A stretch of 13,975 nt of DNA from an uncultured Clostridiaceae bacterium (GTDB lineage: Bacteria > Bacillota > Clostridia > TANB77 > CAG-508). Under the pieces are notes generated by a model. The model ran no database searches. It had not been told where the DNA came from and saw only the letters and a list, made by a program, of their open reading frames with translations. Positions 1-5,956 of this stretch are shown in pieces (the first letter of the stretch is position 1; each line of letters begins with the position of its first letter). The position numbers and the translations under genes are program-made. The stretch lies in contig CATXTS010000043.1 in NCBI GenBank assembly GCA_958402495.1, positions 1 to 13,975 on the forward strand, in the 5' to 3' direction.

Positions 1-2
1 TG

Positions 3-1535
3 AAGATAACTTATATGGGAGAGCCAGGAGAATTACCACCACGTATTGCTAAATTGGAGGTAACTAGTACTACTAAAAGTATAACAGTAAAAGTTAGTGG
101 TGTTAGATTAGAAAACGCTATTTATCAGTATTTTATTAAGGCAGAGAAAAATGCAGAATATGGAGCGCCTATTGTAGAACAACCAGAGACGACTTATACT
201 TTTAATAATTTAAATCAAAATCATATCTATTATATACAAGTAGAAGCCCATGCACAAAAAGGGGATAGTAAAAAAGAAACAAGTATTACAACAGGAACGA
301 TAACTGCTTTAAATGGTAATAATACGACTTTCACAACGACACCAAGTGGCTGGACCAATGGAAGTGTAAAAACTAAGATTGCAACGACAGTAAAGGGCTA
401 TACATTGCAATATAGTAAAGACCTAACAAATTGGAGTAATTATACAGCAGAAGTTGCCTCTAACAAAAATGAAACGATTTACGCCAGATTAACAGATGGG
501 AAAAATATTGGTAATTATACAAGTACACAAATTAGAAACATAGATACGACAGTACCAGAAGCAGCTACCATTGCTTTAAGTGGAGCAGGTACAGTAGCAA
601 GTAACCCAACGGTAAAAGCGAAAATAACACATACAGATAAACAAAGTGGTGTAGAAGTAACCAAATGTAGATGGGTATTAAATACCAAAGCAGGTACTGT
701 TGGAAATAGTGAGTCCAGTTATACAGGAGGGATTTTTAGTAGTAATGGACAAGAATTAACATTACCAATGAGTGGACAGGCAACTTATTATATACATATA
801 TTAACGATAGATAAAGCTGGAAATAAAAAAGAAACGATTAGTAAACCAATAAAAGTAGTGGCAAACACCCATACACATACCGGAAGTACCAATGCAGGGG
901 GAGGTTGTTATACAACGCCAGTATACCATCAACATACAGGAAGTAGCAGTACAGGAGGTGGTTGTTATACAACACCAGTCTATCACCAACATACAGGAAG
1001 TGTTAGTACAGGAGGAGGCTGTTATACGAAAGCGATATACCACAATCATACAGGTAGTAGTTCAACAGGAGGTGGTTGTTATACCTTACCAGTATATCAC
1101 GCACATAGTAGCAGTTGTTACCAGACTGGAACCTGTCATGTATCTATTCATTTGACGCATGCTTCTAGAAATGATCACTGGGATGAACATATTGATTCAT
1201 GGGAGGACCACGGTAGTTGCGGACAAGCAAGACATTACATTAATCCAAAACATTTTGTTGGTGACCCATGTCATTGTGGAGATGGATATGACCATACTTA
1301 TTCAAAATTAGTTTGTAATAAAGCAAATACTATTGAAAGTTATGCTATATCCTGTGGAAAGACAGCAGGAAGTACCGTAGAGGGCTATCAGGTAAATTGT
1401 GGTAAAGTAGCAGGAAGTACAGTTGAAAGATATAATGTAGGCTGTGGAAAAGTAGCAGGTAGTAGCATTGATTCTTATAACTTAGGCTGTGGTATAGCAG
1501 CAGGACAAATCGTATCTTATACGGTTAGTTATTAA
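3..1535 (+). CDS. C-terminal part of a large surface protein with Ig-like modules and a Cys/His-rich repeat tail (5' end outside window)
   Basis: The reading frame is open to the left edge (codons for K-I-T-Y precede the first ATG at 15), and no ribosome binding site precedes that ATG, so the gene starts outside the window. Counting from that ATG (506 residues): about 9-96 looks like a fibronectin type III module; about 107-190 and 194-283 are Ser/Thr/Asn-rich beta-sandwich modules of the Ig-like/FN3 sort; 286-361 and 434-506 carry tandem repeats rich in His and Cys. From residue 286 onward there are 14 Cys and 20 His, against one Cys before it. The protein ends exactly with its last repeat, and there is no LPXTG signal or C-terminal membrane helix, so any anchor must lie in the missing N-terminus. 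The composition suggests an exported adhesin or appendage-like protein, and the tail may bind metal or form disulfides. A phage tail or fibre protein is another possibility. Function is not established. Confidence 0.75.
   Translation, partial: KITYMGEPGELPPRIAKLEVTSTTKSITVKVSGVRLENAIYQYFIKAEKNAEYGAPIVEQPETTYTFNNLNQNHIYYIQVEAHAQKGDSKKETSITTGTITALNGNNTTFTTTPSGWTNGSVKTKIATTVKGYTLQYSKDLTNWSNYTAEVASNKNETIYARLTDGKNIGNYTSTQIRNIDTTVPEAATIALSGAGTVASNPTVKAKITHTDKQSGVEVTKCRWVLNTKAGTVGNSESSYTGGIFSSNGQELTLPMSGQATYYIHILTIDKAGNKKETISKPIKVVANTHTHTGSTNAGGGCYTTPVYHQHTGSSSTGGGCYTTPVYHQHTGSVSTGGGCYTKAIYHNHTGSSSTGGGCYTLPVYHAHSSSCYQTGTCHVSIHLTHASRNDHWDEHIDSWEDHGSCGQARHYINPKHFVGDPCHCGDGYDHTYSKLVCNKANTIESYAISCGKTAGSTVEGYQVNCGKVAGSTVERYNVGCGKVAGSSIDSYNLGCGIAAGQIVSYTVSY
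870..1097 (+). repeat. Four in-frame 57-bp tandem repeats (HxH...GGGC unit)
   Basis: Four units of 57 bp (870-926, 927-983, 984-1040, 1041-1097) each encode 19 residues of the form HxHTGSxxxGGGCYTxxxY. A degenerate fifth start (HAHSSSC) follows at 1098. Each unit contributes two His and one Cys in H-x-H-x9-C spacing. The units differ at both synonymous and non-synonymous positions. Confidence 0.93.
1314..1532 (+). repeat. C-terminal 45-bp tandem repeats (CGK-AGS unit)
   Basis: Four exact-length 45-bp units (1353-1397, 1398-1442, 1443-1487, 1488-1532) encode 15 residues each, of the form CGKxAGSTVExYxxx. A shorter 39-bp relative (1314-1352) precedes them. Each unit has a single Cys at its first position. 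The stop codon follows directly after the last unit. Confidence 0.92.
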
Positions 1536-1558
1536 GAAAATAAGTATAGAATTTAAAG

Positions 1559-1588
1559 AAAGAGAAACCCTAGAAGTTTCTCTTTTCC
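1559..1588 (+). terminator. Rho-independent terminator after the surface protein gene
   Basis: AGAGAAAC (1561-1568) pairs perfectly with GTTTCTCT (1576-1583) across a 7-nt loop, and two more A-T pairs extend the stem outward. The T tract (1583-1586) is short, so efficiency is uncertain. It lies 25 nt after the stop codon. Confidence 0.6.
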
Positions 1589-1604
1589 TGTGTTTACTAA
1601 ATTC

Positions 1605-1622
1605 TCTGACTATATGGTCAGA
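1605..1622. promoter_or_regulatory. Inverted repeat TCTGAC-N6-GTCAGA upstream of the plsX promoter
   Basis: Two perfect 6-bp arms flank TATATG. The site lies 47 bp upstream of the putative plsX -35 box. It could be an operator or part of a second weak terminator, because GC then TTTTT follows at 1629-1635. It does not look like the known FapR operator. Confidence 0.3.
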
Positions 1623-1668
1623 AGCGTTGCTTTTTCCGTAAATAAATAATAAAATTAATCTGTTCCGA

Positions 1669-1697
1669 TTGACTTTAGAAAATATAAGTTATAAAAT
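1669..1697 (+). promoter_or_regulatory. Sigma-A-type promoter for plsX
   Basis: TTGACT (1669-1674) and TAAAAT (1692-1697) are separated by 17 bp, about 50 bp upstream of the plsX start codon. Confidence 0.6.
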
Positions 1698-1747
1698 ATA
1701 AAAATACAAATATATATGAATAAAAGAGTTGAAGGGGAGACTAAAAG

Positions 1748-2767
1748 ATGGTTATACTATTAGACGCCATGGGGGGAGACAATAGCCCAGAGGCTAACAT
1801 CAAAGGAGCTGTAAAAGCAATTAATCAAATTGAAGCAGAAGTGTGGTTAGTCGGAAACCAAGAAATATTAAATCAAAAAATCAAAGAGTTATATGGAAAA
1901 AAGGATGTTTCAGAAATTTCTCCAAGACTAAAGATTTATCATGCTTCAGAAGCCATAGAAATGTGTGAGATTCCTACACAAGCAATTAAACATAAAAAAG
2001 ATTCTTCTATGGTAGTGGGATTTAATCTTTTGAAAGAAGGTAAAGGAGATGTATTTATCTCTGCTGGAAATTCAGGGGCTCTTTTAACAGGAGCTACTTT
2101 ATTAGTGGGTAGAATTAAAGGAATTGATAGACCAGCTTTAGCAGGGATTTTACCATCATATAAGGGGCGTTTAATGTTAATAGATTGTGGATCTAATACC
2201 AATTGTAAACCAATTAATTTATTACAATTTGCACAGATGGCAACAATTTACAATAGAAATACATTCGGAATAGAACATCCAACGGTAGGGCTTTTAAATA
2301 TTGGTACAGAAGAAACAAAAGGAAATGAGTTGGTTAGAGAATCGTATCAATTGTTAAAAGAAAAGGCAGAAGAATTAAATATTAACTTTGTAGGAAATGT
2401 AGAAGGTAGAGATGCTTTTTCAGGTAAGTTGGATATTTTAGTAGCCGATGGTTATACCGGTAATGTTTTTTTAAAAACGGTAGAAGGTATTGGAAAATTA
2501 GTCAAGACTACATTGACAGAAAATATCAAAAAGAATATTTTTACTATGCTAGGTTCTGTCACAGCATTACCAGCTATTAACGGTTTGAAAAAGGCAATGG
2601 ATTATAAAGAATATGGTGGTGCTTTATTTCTAGGCGTTAAGAAACCAGTAGTGAAAGCACACGGAAGTAGTGACGAAAGATTATTTGAATTTACTATAAA
2701 ACAAGCGGAACAATTCGTTAAAAATCAAGCAGTAGAGAAAATGATAGAAGAATTTGAAAATAAATAG
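1748..2767 (+). CDS. plsX: Phosphate acyltransferase PlsX
   Basis: PlsX converts acyl-ACP and phosphate to acyl-phosphate, the donor used by PlsY to make lysophosphatidic acid in phospholipid synthesis. It is a peripheral membrane or cytosolic protein. The 339-residue length is normal for the family. The N-terminus carries the hallmark LDAMGGDNSPE (residues 5-15). Other family-like stretches include SAGNSGALLTGATLLVGRI and the C-terminal GGALFLGVKKPVVKAHGSS, which reads as the conserved GVxGxVxxxHGSS-type segment. The start is ATG, with AAGGGGAG (1732-1739) 8 nt upstream. The gene has its own promoter and lies directly before acpP, the usual Firmicutes arrangement. A full fapR-plsX-fabD-fabG cluster is not present here. 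Identification is firm. Confidence 0.97.
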   Translation: MVILLDAMGGDNSPEANIKGAVKAINQIEAEVWLVGNQEILNQKIKELYGKKDVSEISPRLKIYHASEAIEMCEIPTQAIKHKKDSSMVVGFNLLKEGKGDVFISAGNSGALLTGATLLVGRIKGIDRPALAGILPSYKGRLMLIDCGSNTNCKPINLLQFAQMATIYNRNTFGIEHPTVGLLNIGTEETKGNELVRESYQLLKEKAEELNINFVGNVEGRDAFSGKLDILVADGYTGNVFLKTVEGIGKLVKTTLTENIKKNIFTMLGSVTALPAINGLKKAMDYKEYGGALFLGVKKPVVKAHGSSDERLFEFTIKQAEQFVKNQAVEKMIEEFENK

Positions 2768-2776
2768 AAGAAATCC

Positions 2777-2805
2777 TTGACAATTGGCAAAACATGTATT
2801 ATTGT
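2777..2805 (+). promoter_or_regulatory. Internal promoter for acpP
   Basis: A consensus TTGACA (2777-2782) is followed 17 bp later by TATTGT (2800-2805), 40 bp before the acpP start. It would let acyl carrier protein be made at a higher level than PlsX. Confidence 0.6.
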
Positions 2806-2845
2806 TAAGAAAAAAAGTAGCACTTGAGAGGAGGTGTAATTTTAG

Positions 2846-3088
2846 ATGACACAAGAAGAAATCTTTGAAAAAGTAAAAGAAATTATAGTAGAGCAACTTG
2901 GTGTAACAGATACCTCTGTTACCATGGAAGCATCTTTTATAGATGATTTAGGAGCAGATTCTCTTGATATTGTAGAATTAATTATGGCATTAGAAGAAGA
3001 ATTCGATACAGAAATACCAGACGCTGATGCTGAAAAAATAGTTACAGTAGGAGATGTTGTTGACTACATAAAAGACCACGTAGCTTAA
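2846..3088 (+). CDS. acpP: Acyl carrier protein
   Basis: This is the small acidic carrier of growing acyl chains in type II fatty acid synthesis and the acyl source for PlsX. It has 80 residues, the standard size. The phosphopantetheine attachment motif GADSLD is present, with the modified serine at residue 39, followed by the typical helix II (VELIMALEEEFD) and a C-terminal VGDVVDYIKDH segment. The ribosome binding site is very strong (AGGAGGTG, 2829-2836), 9 nt before the ATG. It lies 78 bp after plsX, behind its own promoter, and is followed by a terminator. This is the housekeeping ACP by context, and nothing suggests a secondary-metabolism ACP. Confidence 0.97.
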   Translation: MTQEEIFEKVKEIIVEQLGVTDTSVTMEASFIDDLGADSLDIVELIMALEEEFDTEIPDADAEKIVTVGDVVDYIKDHVA

Positions 3089-3109
3089 TTTAAATGTTAG
3101 AAATTAGAA

Positions 3110-3139
3110 AAATGAAAGGGTAATACCTTTCTTTTTTTT
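3110..3139 (+). terminator. Rho-independent terminator after acpP
   Basis: GAAAGG (3114-3119) pairs with CCTTTC (3126-3131) across a 6-nt loop and is followed by eight T residues (3132-3139). The stem is short but the T tract is good. Confidence 0.75.
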
Positions 3140-3144
3140 AGATT

Positions 3145-3156
3145 CTATAGTATAAT
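3145..3156 (+). promoter_or_regulatory. Probable -10 region of an rnc promoter
   Basis: CTATAGTATAAT contains a consensus TATAAT (3151-3156). The matching -35 position falls in the T tract of the acpP terminator and is poor. The identical 12-mer occurs at 13957-13968 near the right edge, again placed as a promoter. Confidence 0.45.
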
Positions 3157-3181
3157 GTTTCTATTAAGAAGGAGGGAATGT

Positions 3182-3853
3182 ATGAGTTTAGAACAATTAG
3201 AAGCAAGCATTGGCTATGTATTTATGGATAAAGAATTGTTAAAAAGAGCACTAATTCATAAATCATATGCTTATGAGAATCATATAGAAAGTAATGAAAA
3301 GTTAGAATTTTTAGGAGATAGCATTTTAGAATTTATTTCTAGTAAATATTTATATAATCAATTTCCTAAATTGTCAGAAGGAGAAATGACTAAAGTTAGA
3401 GCAGATATTGTATGTGAAAGAAGCCTATATAAAATAGCGCAAAAGCATAATTTTAGTGATTTCTTATATGTAGGAAAAAGTGAAATTTCAAGCCATGGAA
3501 ATACAAGACCAGCCATTATGGCAGATAGTGTGGAGGCAGTTATTGCCGCTATTTATTTTGATGCGGGATTAGAGGCAGCTGAGAAGTTTATTATAGAGAA
3601 TTTGAGCAAGGAAGCGGAAATAGCTAGTAAAAATGTAGGACAAAAAGATTATAAAACGGTATTACAAGAAAAATTACAAAAAGAGGGAGAAGTGCAAATT
3701 GTTTATTCCATTATAAAAGAAGAAGGACCAGACCATGATAAACGATTTACAGCACAAGTAAAATGTAATGATGCTTTTTTAGCACAAGGAGAAGGTAGAA
3801 CCAAAAAGGCAGCTGAAATGCAGGCAGCTAAAAAAGCTTTAGAAAATATGTAA
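3182..3853 (+). CDS. rnc: Ribonuclease III
   Basis: RNase III cleaves double-stranded RNA and is used in rRNA processing and mRNA turnover. The signature NEKLEFLGDS is present. Counting from the chosen start (223 aa), E39, E42, D46, D115 and E118 match the E. coli metal and catalytic residues (E38, E41, D45, D114, E117) with a shift of one. A double-stranded RNA binding domain fills about 155-222, ending in the typical GRTKKAAEMQAAKKAL. The start is taken at ATG 3182, which has AAGGAGGG (3169-3176) 5 nt upstream. An in-frame ATG at 3155 overlaps the promoter -10 box and has no ribosome binding site. The radical SAM gene follows 24 bp later. Confidence 0.96.
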   Translation: MSLEQLEASIGYVFMDKELLKRALIHKSYAYENHIESNEKLEFLGDSILEFISSKYLYNQFPKLSEGEMTKVRADIVCERSLYKIAQKHNFSDFLYVGKSEISSHGNTRPAIMADSVEAVIAAIYFDAGLEAAEKFIIENLSKEAEIASKNVGQKDYKTVLQEKLQKEGEVQIVYSIIKEEGPDHDKRFTAQVKCNDAFLAQGEGRTKKAAEMQAAKKALENM

Positions 3854-3877
3854 AAGCTTGAAAGGAAGGTGTCAAAA

Positions 3878-4981
3878 ATGAGAAAAGAATATAGGATACC
3901 CATTATGATTCCCAATAATCTATGTGCAGGTACTCATGAGCAAAAATGTGTGTTTTGTAACAAAGATAGAAAGCAAAGCCCTATTGGTGAAAAAGAGGTA
4001 ATAAATACGATTAACTTCTATTTACAATCCTATGCACAAGAAGAACCAAAGCAAATTGAAGTAGCCTTTTGGGGTGGTAACTTTACAGACTTAACAGTAG
4101 AAACACAAGAGGTATTATTAAAGGCAGTTTATACATTTATACAAAAAGGGGAGATTCATAGTATTTGCTTTGTTTCTAGACCAGATACTTTGCAAAAGAA
4201 ATGTATAAGGATGTATAAAAAATATAAAGTAAAGACTATCGAAATGATGGTTATTTCTAGTAATCAGTATGTATTAGAAAAGGCACAAGTTGGCTATACA
4301 TGGGAACAAGTAAAAAAGGCTTCCAGATGGCTTAAATTTGCAGGTATTAAATTAGGATATCAAATGATGATTGGTTTACCAGAAAGTACAAAATTAGACG
4401 AAAGAAATACAGCACTAGCACTTATGAAACAAAAACCTTATATGGTTAGAATCTATCCTGTTTTGGTGGTAAAAGGAAGTACTTTAGAAAGCCAATATGT
4501 AGCACAAGACTATCATCCACTTCCTTTGGTACAAGCAGTTGAAAGGTGTAAAGAAGTTGCTAACCTATGTAATATCCATAGAGTACCAGTTATTAAAATA
4601 GGTGCACAAAATGCAGAAGATATTTTAGAATTGAAGGCACAAAGTAGCCAGGTGGTAGCAGGTCCTTATCATCCAGAATTTAGACAGTTGGTAGAAGGCG
4701 CTATGTGGTATGATGCTATTGTAGAAGAGATTAAGAAAATTAATACAAAAGTAAAACAAGTAGAAATTAAAGCAAATCCACAAGATATTCCCAATATAAT
4801 GGGATTTCAAAATGGAAATGTTCATAAATTAAAAGAAATATATGATGTAGATGTTATTATAACACCACAAGAAGAGGGGATAAGACCTGGAAAATTTGAA
4901 GTGTCGGTAGCAAAGACTTATGATGATATTTTAGAAGAAGAAAGAATGCAAAGAGATAAAGGTAAACAAACAATTGAATAA
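3878..4981 (+). CDS. Elp3-like radical SAM protein (rnc-linked family)
   Basis: A 367-residue radical SAM protein of the kind often found next to rnc in Clostridia. Its substrate is not known to me. Visible motifs are cysteines C16, C24 and C27 (spacing CX7CX2C), WGGNFTD (65-71, the GGE-like SAM-binding motif), SRPDT (100-104), MMIGLPEST (163-171), IYPVLVVKGSTLE (192-204) and AGPYHPEFRQLVEG (261-274). The last three fit the COG1243/Elp3-like group. No acetyltransferase domain is present. The first Cys spacing is longer than the classic CX3CX2C, though Elp3 relatives also have longer spacings. The start is ATG 3878, because AGGAAGG (3863-3869) sits 8 nt upstream. A GTG at 3869 would overlap that site. 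It is probably cotranscribed with rnc. The usual downstream smc is absent. Confidence 0.85.
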   Translation: MRKEYRIPIMIPNNLCAGTHEQKCVFCNKDRKQSPIGEKEVINTINFYLQSYAQEEPKQIEVAFWGGNFTDLTVETQEVLLKAVYTFIQKGEIHSICFVSRPDTLQKKCIRMYKKYKVKTIEMMVISSNQYVLEKAQVGYTWEQVKKASRWLKFAGIKLGYQMMIGLPESTKLDERNTALALMKQKPYMVRIYPVLVVKGSTLESQYVAQDYHPLPLVQAVERCKEVANLCNIHRVPVIKIGAQNAEDILELKAQSSQVVAGPYHPEFRQLVEGAMWYDAIVEEIKKINTKVKQVEIKANPQDIPNIMGFQNGNVHKLKEIYDVDVIITPQEEGIRPGKFEVSVAKTYDDILEEERMQRDKGKQTIE

Positions 4982-5040
4982 GAATAGAAAATTGGTAAAT
5001 AATACATAAAAAGAAAATAGAAGAAAAGTAGGGCTTTTTT

Positions 5041-5910
5041 ATGGATTATAAACTAGTTAAAAAAAGATTGAAGTTAAAGAAGTACGCATATGAAATGCTA
5101 TTATTAATAATGGGTTGTTTTATTATGGCATGTGGTACTTCTTTCTTTTTATTACCGAATCAATTGTCATCGGGGGGATTTGCAGGTATTGCTACGATTA
5201 CGTATTATTTCTTAAGTGTTCCTTTAGGAACAGCCATGCTGGTTTTAAATATTCCCCTATTAATTTTAAGCTATTTTCGAGTAGGAAAAGAGTTTGTCGT
5301 TAAGTCATTAATTGGAACAGTGGTACTAGCATGTTTTATAGATATTCTAGATAAATTTCCTGCCTTAACACAAGACCGTTTCTTAGGCTGTGTATATGGC
5401 GGTATTGCTATGGGTATCGGTACAGCTTTGGTTTTAAAGTCTGTTTCTTCTACAGGTGGTACAGATTTACTTTCTTATATTATTCAATCATATAAACCAC
5501 ATTATCGTGCGAGTAGTTTAATAATGAGTGTCGATATTGTGATTATTTCTTTAAATGTATTATTCTTTCGTGATATAGAAGTTGGCTTATATTCTGCTAT
5601 TGCTATTTATTTAATGGGGAAGATGATAGATATTATTTTTGAAGGTGTGTATTTTACGAAAATGATGTTTATTATTTCAGAAAAGTATGAAGAGATTGCA
5701 CAAGAAGTTGGTGAAAAGGTAGACCGTGGTAGTACGGGAATTTATGCAAAAGGAATGTATACAAATCAAGATAAAATGATGCTATTATGTGTAGGGTCTA
5801 GAAATGAAGTTTCTAAGATAAAAAATATTGCAGTTTCTGTAGATAATAAAGCATTTATTATTATTTCTAATGCAAGAGAAGCCTGGGGAAAAGGATTTAA
5901 AAAAGGATAA
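5041..5910 (+). CDS. YitT family membrane protein (DUF161 + DUF2179)
   Basis: A 289-residue integral membrane protein. Hydrophobic segments lie at about 18-38, 45-65, 64-79, 86-104, 114-133, 159-176 and 181-199. The family motif STGGTDLLSYII is at 137-148. A cytoplasmic C-terminal domain from about 205 contains the DUF2179 pattern (DRGSTGIYAKGMY, then MMLLCV). YitT proteins are widespread in Firmicutes, and their transported substrate or role is not settled. The ribosome binding site is weak: AGGG (5030-5033) lies inside the loop of a short AAAAG/CTTTT hairpin just before the ATG. There is no clear promoter or terminator between it and the radical SAM gene 59 bp upstream, so readthrough is possible. 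Strong confidence in family, none in function. Confidence 0.9.
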   Translation: MDYKLVKKRLKLKKYAYEMLLLIMGCFIMACGTSFFLLPNQLSSGGFAGIATITYYFLSVPLGTAMLVLNIPLLILSYFRVGKEFVVKSLIGTVVLACFIDILDKFPALTQDRFLGCVYGGIAMGIGTALVLKSVSSTGGTDLLSYIIQSYKPHYRASSLIMSVDIVIISLNVLFFRDIEVGLYSAIAIYLMGKMIDIIFEGVYFTKMMFIISEKYEEIAQEVGEKVDRGSTGIYAKGMYTNQDKMMLLCVGSRNEVSKIKNIAVSVDNKAFIIISNAREAWGKGFKKG

Positions 5911-5914
5911 ATAT

Positions 5915-5956
5915 AAAAACATAGACAAAATCAAAAGGATTTTTATCTATGTTTTT
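5915..5956. terminator. Bidirectional terminator between converging genes
   Basis: AAAAACATAGA (5915-5925) pairs perfectly over 11 bp with TCTATGTTTTT (5946-5956), and an inner AAAATC/GATTTT stem closes a 5-nt loop. Runs of A on the left and T on the right serve both strands. The right arm overlaps the stop codon (5955-5957) of the minus-strand GGDEF gene. Confidence 0.88.

Noticed and set aside
870..1097. Repeat array as a possible CRISPR
   Set aside because: Units are 57 bp, contiguous, in frame and coding, with no unique spacers and no palindromic repeat.
801..1155. Open frames on both strands across the 57-bp repeats (801-1049 minus, 892-1155 plus)
   Set aside because: They exist because tandem repeats with a length divisible by three keep other frames open. 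They have no ribosome binding site and lie wholly inside the surface protein gene.
3155..3181. Upstream ATG (3155) as the rnc start
   Set aside because: It overlaps the promoter -10 box, has no ribosome binding site, and adds residues not expected in RNase III. ATG 3182 has a strong site.
3869..3877. GTG at 3869 as the start of the radical SAM gene
   Set aside because: The ribosome binding site AGGAAGG runs directly into this GTG, whereas ATG 3878 has the right spacing.
4625..4825. Small minus-strand open frame inside the radical SAM gene
   Set aside because: It is a shadow of the real gene with no start signal or recognisable protein features.
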